Below are positions 44,861-54,400 of a stretch of 64,000 nt of DNA, one piece after another. The stretch is from an uncultured Lachnospiraceae bacterium (GTDB taxonomy: Bacteria > Bacillota > Clostridia > Lachnospirales > Lachnospiraceae): NCBI GenBank assembly GCA_902779305.1, contig CACZBD010000001.1, positions 1 to 64,000 on the forward strand, in the 5' to 3' direction. The notes beneath the pieces are model-generated. The model saw only the letters and a program-made list of their open reading frames with translations. It had not been told where the DNA came from and searched no databases. The translations under genes and the position numbers were made by a program. Position 1 is the stretch's first letter. Each line of letters starts with the position of its first letter.

Positions 44861-46027
44861 ATGCTTAATTATAAGAAACAGATCAACAGACTTTATTTAT
44901 CTTCATTATTAAATGAATTGTCCATTACGGGCGCCTGGGTTGCGATCCTGGCGGCAAGAGGGTTCTCTTTAGTACAGATCGGTCTTGCGGAAACAATCTT
45001 TCATGCGACGAGCCTGCTCTTTGAGATCCCTTCCGGGGCACTGGCGGATGTTGTGGGACGCAAGAATTCCCTGATTCTGAGCTGCTTATCGTCGATCACG
45101 GGCTGTCTGATCATGGCACTGACAAACGGCTTTGGCGGGGTTTGTGTTTCCTTCATATTTCACGCGCTCGGCTATAATTTTGCGTCCGGCTCGGGCGATG
45201 CGCTGGCCTACGATTCCCTGAAACTGGTAAAAAAAGAAGAACTGTACGAACGTTATTCTTCGAACCAGCTGATCATCTACCGCATCACGAGCGGTCTTTC
45301 CACGCTTTTAGCCGGTGTGGCACTGCTGCTTGGCTACAGAACAGCTTATCTGATCAGCGTGGTCAATCATGTGCTTGCGCTGATCGTGATCTTCGGTCTC
45401 AAAGAGGTCAGCCATACGGATGCTCAGGCTTCGGATGAAGGGAAGATCGAAGCAACCGGGATCGGTGATATCCCTACAACGGCCCAGGAAACGGCAGTCG
45501 AAAAGAAAGATCACTGCACTCTCATAAAAATGGCAGGCACTTTCGCGGATAGCTTAAAGTTCTTATGGAAAAACAAAAAAGCGGCAGCCCTGATGTTTTC
45601 CAATTCCTTTGTCGGTGCGTTTGACATTTTACTGCTGTTCTTCCTGCAGTCCAAACTCAGGGACAGCGGGCTTAGCGACAACTGGCTCGGAATCGCGCTG
45701 TTTATCATGGAAATGGGCGGGATCCTCGGGTCCAAACTGATCCTGAAAATGCAAAAGTGCAGGTATGCCGTGATCTTTCTGCTCGGGACGCTTGGCGTCC
45801 TGACGGGGATCCTTCTGGAACATACGGGCATCGCGGTCGTGATGACGCTCGGCGGTTTTATCAGCGCCGTGGCGGATGATGCGCTGCAGGTCAGAACGGA
45901 TGTGAAGCTGCAGGACATGTTTTCCTCCTCGCAGCGTGCGACGCTGATCTCGATCAGCTCGTTCACGTTTTCCGTGATCATGATCGTGCTGTCACCGTTA
46001 GCAGGCTGGGTCTTCACCGTCTGGTGA
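44861..46027 (+). CDS. MFS transporter, probable drug efflux type
   Basis: The 388-residue protein has the size and twelve-helix pattern of the major facilitator superfamily, with the loop 2-3 motif GALADVVGRKNSLI (~res 58) and a long polar central loop (~res 185-220, HTDAQASDEG). The substrate cannot be read from sequence. The leader with a short peptide and terminator (44725-44801) favours a role in resistance, because such attenuators commonly sit before antibiotic-resistance genes; this is inference. Good GGGAGG ribosome site at 44848-44853. The gene is bracketed by copies of the GACCCCGTCCCC repeat, and its start is more AT-rich than its neighbours, hinting at acquisition as a unit. Confidence 0.85.
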   Translation: MLNYKKQINRLYLSSLLNELSITGAWVAILAARGFSLVQIGLAETIFHATSLLFEIPSGALADVVGRKNSLILSCLSSITGCLIMALTNGFGGVCVSFIFHALGYNFASGSGDALAYDSLKLVKKEELYERYSSNQLIIYRITSGLSTLLAGVALLLGYRTAYLISVVNHVLALIVIFGLKEVSHTDAQASDEGKIEATGIGDIPTTAQETAVEKKDHCTLIKMAGTFADSLKFLWKNKKAAALMFSNSFVGAFDILLLFFLQSKLRDSGLSDNWLGIALFIMEMGGILGSKLILKMQKCRYAVIFLLGTLGVLTGILLEHTGIAVVMTLGGFISAVADDALQVRTDVKLQDMFSSSQRATLISISSFTFSVIMIVLSPLAGWVFTVW

Positions 46028-46063
46028 GGACCCCCGGCTGAACGGGGAGGAGAAGCATGAAAA

Positions 46064-46127
46064 TGAACCACTGACCCCGTCCCCAAGGGCTCAAATGATT
46101 CACTGACCCCGTCCCCAAGGGCTCAAA
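46064..46127. repeat. Tandem 32-bp GACCCCGTCCCC repeats (copies C and D)
   Basis: Two direct 32-bp units (46064-46095 and 46096-46127) share CACTGACCCCGTCCCCAAGG and differ only at three positions. Copy C matches the reverse complement of copy A (44569-44598) at 29 of 30 positions. With copies A and B they flank the MFS gene. Confidence 0.88.
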
Positions 46128-46139
46128 ACCCCGAAGATT

Positions 46140-46168
46140 TTGACGCAAAAATCATTATGTGATAGCAT
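46140..46168 (+). promoter_or_regulatory. Promoter of the hybrid kinase gene
   Basis: TTGACG (46140-46145), 17-bp spacer, TAGCAT (46163-46168). The predicted start near 46175 lies downstream of the first in-frame ATG (46167), supporting the later ATG at 46221. Confidence 0.5.
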
Positions 46169-46220
46169 GGAAAATAAGAAAAAAGTCGCATGGCGATCTG
46201 AAAAGGGACAGGATCCGAAC

Positions 46221-49046
46221 ATGAAGCAACAGACCGGGCAGACAAGGGCAGTGACCATTCTGAAAGCAGTATTTCTGCTACTGTTTTTCACGTCGCTGTT
46301 TTTTTATGTTTCCTACAATCTCTATGATCATTCCTACGGGTTTGCAAGCGAAGAACCGCTGAGCCTGGAAGACTGGACCGTGGTCATGCCCGACGGCAGT
46401 TCATTTCAGGTTCAAGAACCCTATGAAAAAGACCCCGCGTACGGCATCCCCTACAGGCTCATGACCCGCCTGCCCGAAAAGATGTCGCAGGACTATGAGC
46501 TTTGCTTCCTCTATTTTAATGACCTTGTCGTCAAAGTGGATGATGAAGTGCGGACGGAGTTCGTCAGGCAGCGGGATGTTAATCTGGTGGGCGGCATCGT
46601 GAAGGCTACCTATCTGATGCTGACCATTCCGAAAGAAGACGCCGGGAAAATGCTGGAACTGACCAGAGAACGCAGCAACACGGAACGGCGGATCTATCCG
46701 AGAGTGCTGCTCGGACCGCCGGATACGATCTACCGGTTTATGATAGATGAGTATGGCGCGGTATTTGCGATGTACCTCGTGCTTTTGGCGATCTCCGCCC
46801 TGATCGTTATCGCGGGCATTGTTCTTTCGATCTGGCTGAAGACCCCGATCGACATGCTGTATGCCGGCTTTTCGGCACTGATCACAACGGCATGGATGAT
46901 CTCGGATTCTTTTCTCTATCCGCTTGTTTTCAGACACAACTTTATCGACGGCACCGTTTCCTATCTGCTGTGCATGCTGATCCCGTTGCCGTTTCTGATC
47001 TATATGAATGCGCTGCAGAGAAACCGTCATGAGAAATGGTACCTGCGGCTGCAGGTGTTTTCCGTCGCATCGTTTCTTATTTTTTCCACGCTGCATTTTT
47101 CGGGGATCTGCCCGTTTTATAATACGCTTCCGCTTGTGGATACCGTACTTGCGCTCGATATCTTAGCCTGCATCGTGATCCTGACCATAGACATCGTGCA
47201 CGGACATATTGCGGAGTTCAAGTATACGGCGATCGGATTTCTCGGATTTTTCATTCTGGCCCTGATGCAGATCATCGTGATCTTTACGATGGACCTGAAC
47301 AATGACGGGATCCTGCTGCTGTTAGGCCTTCTGTTCTGGCTGGCCTGCGTCGTGATCCAGCAACTGCAGGAGATCAGGGAGGCCGATCTCGAGAAGAAGA
47401 GAGCCATGGAACTGTCCGACGCCAAGACAAGGTTCTTAGCCGGCATGTCCCATGAGATCCGGACTCCGATCAACTCGATCTTAGGCATGAACGAGATGAT
47501 CCTTCGTGAAAATCACGACGATACGATCGGCGGCTACGCGAAAGAGGTACAGAATGCCGGGAAGATGCTGCTGGCGCTGATCAATGATGTGCTTGATTTT
47601 TCCAAGATCGAATCCGGAAAACTCGACATTACACCCGCGGATTATGATCTTGGATCGCTGCTTTTTCAGGTGGTCTCGCTTGTCAAGGAGCGGGCAGGGG
47701 CGAAGGGCTTAGATTTTGACCTGCAGATCGCAGAAGGCATTCCGCGTGTTCTTTACGGGGATGATGTCAGGATCAAACAGATCCTGCTGAATCTTCTGAC
47801 CAATGCCGTCAAGTATACGGACCGTGGGAAGGTGGTCCTTTGCGTGTCCGGTGAACCGGGGGATGAAAACACCTGCAGGCTCTGCTTTGAGGTCAGGGAC
47901 ACCGGAAAAGGGATCCGGGAAGAGGAACAGAAAACGCTGTTTGATGCTTTCTCGAGAGCGGATCTGTCCAGGAACAGAAGCGTAGAAGGTACCGGACTCG
48001 GACTTGCGATCGTAAAGCGGATCGTGGATTCGATGGACGGCAGCATCAGCGTGGAATCAAAGTACGGAGAAGGCTCTGTCTTTCGCGTGATCCTGCCGCA
48101 GCCGGTCCGAAGCAGCGAGCCGCTGTCGCTTGAACTGAAACCGGAAGAGACACCTTCGCATGCCTACCGTTCCGCATTTACGGCACCCGGCGCCAAGATC
48201 CTTGCGGTGGATGACAATGCTGCGAATTTAAGCATTGTCAGACAGTTTTTGAAACAGACACAGGTGACGATCGACTGCTGCATGAACGGCAATGAAGCGT
48301 TCGCAGCATGCTGCAAGGTAAAATATGATCTGATCCTGCTCGACCATATGATGCCGGATCCCGACGGGATCGCGACACTTGCCAAGATCAGGAACAGTGA
48401 ACTTTCACTGAACAAAGATACAAGCGCGATCGTTCTGACCGCAAACGCATTGGCAGGGAGCAGACAGCTGTATATTGATGCGGGATTTGCGGATTATCTG
48501 ACCAAACCGATCGCGTCTGCGGTGCTCGAGGAGACCGTTAAAACGTATCTTCCGAAGGAACTGGTGATCGAAACCGGTCCGGACATCGAAGCAGGTCAGG
48601 CAGCGGAAACCGAACCGGCGATAGAACAAAACGCTTCGAAAGAAGGGAGAGTAACTTCTATGGATGCAGGATTCAGCGGTGAGAAAAACAACAAATGGGC
48701 AGGGATCAAAGAGATCGACTTTGATGCCGCCGTAGAGTATTGCGGCGGAGAAGAAGTGCTGGAACTGGTCATCGATGAGATCATCAAGGATCACGGCCCG
48801 CGTCTTAAGCGCATGGAAAAAGCGCTGAACGAAAAAGACTATGATACCTACCGGATCGAAGCGCATGCGATCAAAAGCAACCTTGCAACGATCGGCGCCA
48901 ATGAGATGAGCGAGAGAGCAAGACAGCACGAATACGCCGTCAAAGACAACAATATTGATTTTGTCCTGCAGGATCATGAAGCGTTCATGAACGGATATGC
49001 GGATCTTTGCAAAAGAATGGAGCAGGTCCTGAAGGGAACCGTATAA
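46221..49046 (+). CDS. Membrane hybrid histidine kinase with receiver and Hpt
   Basis: Using ATG 46221 (AGGGACAGGA upstream; an ATG at 46167 would precede the predicted mRNA start), the protein has 941 residues. One helix (LKAVFLLLFFTSLFFYVSY) and an extracytoplasmic domain of ~150 residues are followed by seven helices (~180-370), a 7TMR-DISM-like layout. Then come HisKA (SHEIRTPIN, His411), the ATPase domain ([22 protein letters not shown]), a receiver (AVDDNA, Asp708 in LLDHMMPDPDG) and an Hpt domain (AHAIKSNLATIG, His882). No output domain is present, so the Hpt probably donates phosphate to another regulator. It converges on the GAF-GGDEF gene, whose N-terminal half is similarly built. 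Confidence 0.9.
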   Translation: MKQQTGQTRAVTILKAVFLLLFFTSLFFYVSYNLYDHSYGFASEEPLSLEDWTVVMPDGSSFQVQEPYEKDPAYGIPYRLMTRLPEKMSQDYELCFLYFNDLVVKVDDEVRTEFVRQRDVNLVGGIVKATYLMLTIPKEDAGKMLELTRERSNTERRIYPRVLLGPPDTIYRFMIDEYGAVFAMYLVLLAISALIVIAGIVLSIWLKTPIDMLYAGFSALITTAWMISDSFLYPLVFRHNFIDGTVSYLLCMLIPLPFLIYMNALQRNRHEKWYLRLQVFSVASFLIFSTLHFSGICPFYNTLPLVDTVLALDILACIVILTIDIVHGHIAEFKYTAIGFLGFFILALMQIIVIFTMDLNNDGILLLLGLLFWLACVVIQQLQEIREADLEKKRAMELSDAKTRFLAGMSHEIRTPINSILGMNEMILRENHDDTIGGYAKEVQNAGKMLLALINDVLDFSKIESGKLDITPADYDLGSLLFQVVSLVKERAGAKGLDFDLQIAEGIPRVLYGDDVRIKQILLNLLTNAVKYTDRGKVVLCVSGEPGDENTCRLCFEVRDTGKGIREEEQKTLFDAFSRADLSRNRSVEGTGLGLAIVKRIVDSMDGSISVESKYGEGSVFRVILPQPVRSSEPLSLELKPEETPSHAYRSAFTAPGAKILAVDDNAANLSIVRQFLKQTQVTIDCCMNGNEAFAACCKVKYDLILLDHMMPDPDGIATLAKIRNSELSLNKDTSAIVLTANALAGSRQLYIDAGFADYLTKPIASAVLEETVKTYLPKELVIETGPDIEAGQAAETEPAIEQNASKEGRVTSMDAGFSGEKNNKWAGIKEIDFDAAVEYCGGEEVLELVIDEIIKDHGPRLKRMEKALNEKDYDTYRIEAHAIKSNLATIGANEMSERARQHEYAVKDNNIDFVLQDHEAFMNGYADLCKRMEQVLKGTV

Positions 49047-49090
49047 AAAGTCCCGGAAACAAAACCGGAACCGGGAGAAGGAATATGAAA

Positions 49091-49128
49091 AGAAAAAACC
49101 GGAAGAAGATCAAGGTCTTCTTCCGGTT
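49091..49128 (-). terminator. Terminator of the minus-strand GGDEF gene, overlapping its stop codon
   Basis: A perfect 13-bp stem (49097-49109 with 49116-49128, 6-nt loop) is followed, on the minus strand, by TTTTTTCTTTTC. The 5' arm encodes the last residues of the GGDEF protein (GTGRRP), and the TGA is at the loop border. Confidence 0.85.
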
Positions 49129-51287
49129 CCTCTTCTGTCAAAGTGCCCTTCGTAGTAGGCACGTTTTTCTTTGTACATCTGTTGTTCCGCCATTTCTTTG
49201 ATAGGCTTGATATCGGTAACGCCGGCTTTGCAGTAAACACAGCCGATGGAAACGGAACGTCCTTTTTTGTCGATGTATTTGCGGACCTGCGCGACTTCAT
49301 CGTTAAAGACTGCTTCATTGTCGGCAAAATCATAAATGATGAACTCGTCGCCGCCCATGCGGTAGACGTTCTGATAACCGAATACGACGGCAAGGCTGGT
49401 CGCGATATCGATGATCATGGAATCGCCGGCATCGTGTCCCAAAGTGTCGTTGGTATGCTTCAGACCGTTGATATCGCACATGATATAGCCGAACGGCTTG
49501 CTCACGTCTCTTTCTCCGCCTTCAAATTCATCCAAAGCCCTGCGGTTCTTTACCCCGGTCATTTCATCATGATAACTGTTCTGCAACAGGATGTTCTGTT
49601 CATCCCGCTGGGAGACCATCTGGGCAAATACGAAGGAGAGCAGCCTTAAGATCTCCGAAGCTTCATTGATATAGGCAACGGGCGGATTGTCAACACCGAA
49701 GAACCCCACATATTTTCCTTCGATCTCCAGAGGCCCTGTGACAAGCGCATGAACGTCCTGGCTGATCAGGACTTCAGAGATCCGCTCGCTGACTTTGCGG
49801 TATTTATCCGCATCGTCGATGAGGATATGATGATTTTTCTTAAATTCGCTGTACCAGACCTCGATCACGTTATCGTAAGGGATATCCTGCCGGTTGGCGA
49901 TCTGCGGATGCACGCCCATCTTGCACCATTCGTAGGTGTTGGAAAAGGTGCCGTCCAGCTGGTCTTCGAAGATATAGGCGCGGTCCGCATGCAGCTGTGT
50001 GCATACATATTCGAGCACTTCGTTGATCCTGACATCCGCATCCTGCGCGCTTGCCGCATACTGCAGCACCTTGTTGATCACGCGGTCCCGTTCGATGGCG
50101 TTCTGGTCCCTGGTCCACCAACGGAGCACCTGAATGATGATCGCAAGCAGCAAAAGCAGCAGTCCGATCCGGAAGAAATTGCCGTGTCCGGAAAGCATAT
50201 GCGATCTGTTCTGGGTTTCGAACACAAAGGTGTCAAGAACTGCCGTGACTATAAAGGCTCCGATCCCGATATAGAAGAAGGTCAGATGGGTCGGCGTGTT
50301 CAGCTTCCGGCAGACGATCTCATTGTCTACTAAGATCACGATGATCAGTACCAGCATGGAAAGGTAGGACGTATAGATGATCGGCGTCAGAAGCGTCATA
50401 TCGATATTCAGGAAATAACGCAGGTAGAGCATGACGGAAAAACATGCCGCCGGGATCCAGAAGGCAAGCTGCGGATAGAGCGGGCGCTTCTTCAGCGTCA
50501 TGGAATTGACGAAACGTACCAGCGGATAGGCCGCCAGATGGATCAGCGTATAATCCATGACCCGGCAGGCAATCACACAGCCTTTGACATATTGGATCAG
50601 GCCCGTGTCGACAAAACACCACATGCCAAGGATCATCAAAGAAGCGCCGAGCGCGGCCAGATTATAGGTCAGCGCAGCCTGCTGTTTCGGGATAAAGAAA
50701 TAAATGATCAGCATCAGAAGCCCGAAGGAGATCACCAGAAGCGAAAAGATCACCGGAAGATAGCGGTTTCTGACGACGATGTGCGTAAACGCTTCCGGAG
50801 AGCAGAGGAAAATATTGCCGATCCGGCCGCTCGAGTGGTTGTCAAAAACGGAAGTAACATCCAGATCGACCTTCTTCCCGGCGTAATCGGGACACAGAAC
50901 GACCGTGTGGAAAGCGGTCCCGTATCCTTTTCCGGTCAGATTTTCTATCGTGTCATAATGATAGAGCTCTTTGCCGCCGAGCGTAAATCTGAACGCCGCA
51001 TTTCTGCTGATGAGACACAGCGCAGGATTGTCGGGAAGTTCATCCGGAAGTGTGCAGGAAAGATGCATTTCTCCGTTAAAATCAGCGGCGGAGGTCTCGA
51101 ACAGATCAAAAGTCCTGCCGTCATCCGTCTGCCAGCTTGCGGTAAGGTCCACAATGCGGTCTTCATCCTGCCCGATCACAAAGCCGTTGAAATCCGTAAA
51201 AAGAAACAGATAGAAGATCAGGCCTGCCGTGAGCAGACAGAAAAGGACCAGATATGGAATTGCATATTTTTCTTTTCTGTAATTCAT
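49110..51287 (-). CDS. 7TM - GAF - GGDEF diguanylate cyclase
   Basis: The 725-residue protein has an N-terminal helix (YLVLFCLLTAGLIFYLFLF), an extracytoplasmic domain (~res 30-175) and seven helices (~180-385), like 7TMR-DISM sensors. A GAF-like domain (~400-555; LHADRAYIFEDQLDG, GPLEIEGKYVGFFGVDNPP) and a GGDEF domain (~565-710) with intact YRMGGDEF follow; no RxxD inhibitory site is seen. It should synthesise c-di-GMP in response to an external and a cytosolic cue. A promoter TTGCAT-N17-TAAGAT (51322 down to 51294) would start transcription at or next to the ATG, and no ribosome site is evident, so the mRNA may be leaderless or the true start internal. Confidence 0.9.
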   Translation of the reverse strand: MNYRKEKYAIPYLVLFCLLTAGLIFYLFLFTDFNGFVIGQDEDRIVDLTASWQTDDGRTFDLFETSAADFNGEMHLSCTLPDELPDNPALCLISRNAAFRFTLGGKELYHYDTIENLTGKGYGTAFHTVVLCPDYAGKKVDLDVTSVFDNHSSGRIGNIFLCSPEAFTHIVVRNRYLPVIFSLLVISFGLLMLIIYFFIPKQQAALTYNLAALGASLMILGMWCFVDTGLIQYVKGCVIACRVMDYTLIHLAAYPLVRFVNSMTLKKRPLYPQLAFWIPAACFSVMLYLRYFLNIDMTLLTPIIYTSYLSMLVLIIVILVDNEIVCRKLNTPTHLTFFYIGIGAFIVTAVLDTFVFETQNRSHMLSGHGNFFRIGLLLLLLAIIIQVLRWWTRDQNAIERDRVINKVLQYAASAQDADVRINEVLEYVCTQLHADRAYIFEDQLDGTFSNTYEWCKMGVHPQIANRQDIPYDNVIEVWYSEFKKNHHILIDDADKYRKVSERISEVLISQDVHALVTGPLEIEGKYVGFFGVDNPPVAYINEASEILRLLSFVFAQMVSQRDEQNILLQNSYHDEMTGVKNRRALDEFEGGERDVSKPFGYIMCDINGLKHTNDTLGHDAGDSMIIDIATSLAVVFGYQNVYRMGGDEFIIYDFADNEAVFNDEVAQVRKYIDKKGRSVSIGCVYCKAGVTDIKPIKEMAEQQMYKEKRAYYEGHFDRRGTGRRP

Positions 51288-51293
51288 GCATTT

Positions 51294-51322
51294 ATCTTAC
51301 CATACGCAAGAAGAATATGCAA
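51294..51322 (-). promoter_or_regulatory. Promoter of the GAF-GGDEF gene
   Basis: Read on the minus strand: TTGCAT (51322-51317), 17-bp spacer, TAAGAT (51299-51294). Start of transcription is predicted at about 51287, the first base of the ATG. Confidence 0.5.
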
Positions 51323-51342
51323 AAAAGGTTCGGCCCAAAAAG

Positions 51343-51358
51343 GTACTAAATTCAGTAC
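51343..51358. promoter_or_regulatory. Palindromic operator-like site GTACTAAATTCAGTAC
   Basis: Arms GTACT and AGTAC separated by 6 bp lie between the divergent GGDEF and STAS-synthetase genes, upstream of both promoters. A plausible regulator site; no protein can be named. Confidence 0.35.
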
Positions 51359-51390
51359 AACAGAAAAAAATAGGAACATGGAGCAAAAGA

Positions 51391-51399
51391 TGATAAAAT
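51391..51399 (+). promoter_or_regulatory. Extended -10 promoter of the STAS-synthetase gene
   Basis: TGATAAAAT matches an extended -10 (TGn + TAAAAT); no good -35 box is present at 17 bp. It lies 35 bp before the chosen ATG. Confidence 0.45.
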
Positions 51400-51433
51400 A
51401 GAGAGCGGAATGATGAAAAGCGGAGGCTTTGCA

Positions 51434-54400
51434 ATGGAGAAAAGATTCGAAAACGGAACGGTTTACATAACGCTATGTCCGAAGCTGGACTATGACAGCG
51501 CGATGAAAGCGGACGAAGAAGTATTTACCTATATGAAAGAACTCGAAGAGGCACAGGAAGACGGCTGCATCAAAGCTATTGTCCTGAATGCGGAGGAGCT
51601 TCTCTATACTTCCTCTGCGGGGATCCGGCTGCTCCTGAAACTGAAAAAGAAGATCAGCGACATGCGGATCACGAATGTCAGCGATGAAGTCTACGAAACG
51701 ATCAGCATCACCGGCATGGAGGAACTGTTCGGCCTGGAGCCTGTCAACGAACAGAAAGTTGAAGATTCCTTCGACCCTGTCTTTACCGTGGCAAAAAGCT
51801 TCGGCGTCACATCCGGGGAAGAGAGAGGGCCTGACTATGTCTTTCATGTGAATGCGTCCGTCCCGCTCACCGGCATCAACGAGAGCGGCAGCGCGGCCAA
51901 ATTCGTGCCGGTCACGAAACTGTTCGAGCTGCAGGCAAAGGATCATGCGAAAGAGATCGCCGTGACTTCCTCCAAAGGATCCTATACCTATGAAGAACTG
52001 AACCGGGCGGCCAACAGGATCGCAAACACGCTCATTTATGCGGGGGCTAAGGCAGAGGATGTGGTCTGCATCATGCTCGAGCGCGGGATCGAGATCTATG
52101 CCGCAACACTCGGCATTCTGAAAGCCGGCGCCGCCTATACGATCGTCAATCCGAAATACCCCGACGACAGGATCGAATATATCTACCGGGATGCCGGCTG
52201 CAAATACATCATTTCTTCCAAAGATATGGTCTACGAGCGTCTGGAGCTTTTCGTCGACAGCCTGCAGAAGCGGCCGCTGTTTTTCGAGCATCTGATGACC
52301 TGGCCGGATGATAAGAACCCTGCAACAGAGATCTGTCCGCAGGACCTTTGCTACCTGATCTATACGTCCGGATCCACCGGAAAGCCCAAGGGCGTGATGA
52401 TCGAGCATAAGAACCTGAGCAACTTCCTTCTGCTCTGTCCTGAAAATCATGAGGTCTTAGGTCTTGCGCAGAAAGGGAACTGCTTCCTTGCCATGGCGCA
52501 GATGACCTTTGATTTTTCCATCATGGAAGAATATATTCCGCTTGTGATCGGCAAAAAGGTTGCGCTTGCGCTCTATGAGGAGATCGCGAATCCCGAGCGC
52601 ATGATCGAATTTATGAATGAAAATCAGGTGGATGCAGCCTGCTTTACGCCAAGCTACCTGTCCGGCCTCTTAAGGCTTCCGAATGCAAAAAGCGCCGTCT
52701 CGAGACTGAAAGTCATTGATTTTGGCGCGGAGGCGTTCCCGGGGACGCTTTATACCAGGATCCGGGAAGTCAATGATTCGGTCTATATCATGAACGGGTA
52801 CGGGCCGACGGAATCCACCATCAGCTGTACCATGAAAGTCGTGGATGATGCGGAACACATCACCATCGGAAAACCGAATGCAAATGTCTTTGTTTTTGTC
52901 GCGGATGAGCAGAACAGAGAAGTGAAGAAGGGCGAAAAAGGCGAGCTGCTGATCTGCGGGGAAGGTGTTGGAAGAGGTTATGTAAACCTACCGGAAAAGA
53001 CGGCCGCATCCTTTATCGAATTTGCAGGCATGCGCTGCTATAAGAGCGGTGATCTGGTCAGGATCAACGAAAACGATGAGATCGAGTACACCGGGCGAAA
53101 AGACAATCAGGTTAAGATCCGCGGCTTAAGGATCGAACTCGGTGAGGTCGAATCCGTCATTTCCGAAATGCCCGGGATCAATCTGTGTGTCGCAAGTTCC
53201 TATAAAGACCGCTATCTCTGCCTGTATTACACATCCTCTTCAGGGCTTAAGGAAGAGGAAGTCCGTGCATATGCCAAAGAACATCTGGCCCATTATATGG
53301 TGCCGGACTTCTACATGCTGCTATCCAGAATGCCGATGACGCCGAACCAGAAGATCGACAGAAAAGCGCTGCCGGAGCCTTCCATAAAGGAAGAAGTCTT
53401 AACACCTCCCGAAACCGAAGAGCAGAAGAAACTGCTTGAGATCCTGCGTACGGTGATGACGGATCAGGAATACGGGATCGATACGAACCTGATCGACAGC
53501 GGCATGTCCTCTCTGGACATCATGCTGTTTTTGTCGTTGCTCGGTGAAAACTATGCGGTGGGCATGGGGATCGCCGATCTGAACGCGCATCCGACGATCC
53601 GGGAACTGGAGCAGTTCTTAAAGAGCGCGCCGAAGATCAAAAAGCACGAAAGGAAAGACAGATATCCCGCGCTGATCCTGCAGACCGTCGACTACTTTGC
53701 GACGGCTTCCGGCGAGGGCAATCTGAACATGCCGACGATATACGAGCTGGATCCGCAGGTTGATGATGAACGGCTCAAAGAAGCGATCTATACGGCCATG
53801 GAAGCGCATCCGGGCCTGACGATGCGCTTTGAAGTACAGGACAATGCGCTCTATCAGATCCCGCAGAGTGATTTCAGAAACTATGAGATCGAAACCGTGA
53901 CCATGACGGATACGGAGTTCAGCATGAAGAAACGCAGCTTAAGCCGGCGCATCGCTCCGGATGCGAAATGGCAGTTCTGCTTCCGGATCATCCGTACGGA
54001 AACGAGGAAATTCCTGTTTGCGGATTACAGCCACCTGAATTCCGACGGAACATCGATCGGGATCGTGATCGAAGACATCATAGCGGCTTATGAAGGCAAA
54101 AAATGCGAGGCGGAGACCATGACGCTGTTTGATTTTGCCGATTACATGTCTGATTTCTGGGAAACGAAAGCAGGAAAACGCTGCATCGAATTCTATATGC
54201 TGGGACTGAAAGACGTAGGCGGCCCGGTCACGCTGCCTGCGGACTTAAACGGTACAACCTGGGAACCGAAGCGCTTCAGCAAAAAGGCGGATGTGGATGC
54301 AAAACTTTTCAGTGAATTCTGCAGGAAAAATCACCTGACGGAAAGCACGCTGCTTGCGGGCGCGTTAGGGATCGCGCTCTGTCAGGCCTCGGGCAGGGAA

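Noticed and set aside
46167-46220. ATG 46167 as the start of the hybrid kinase
   Set aside because: It overlaps the -10 box of the only good promoter and has no ribosome site; ATG 46221 fits better.
50538-51401. Plus-strand frame of 287 codons opposite the GAF-GGDEF gene
   Set aside because: No domain; the minus-strand frame contains membrane, GAF and GGDEF signatures.
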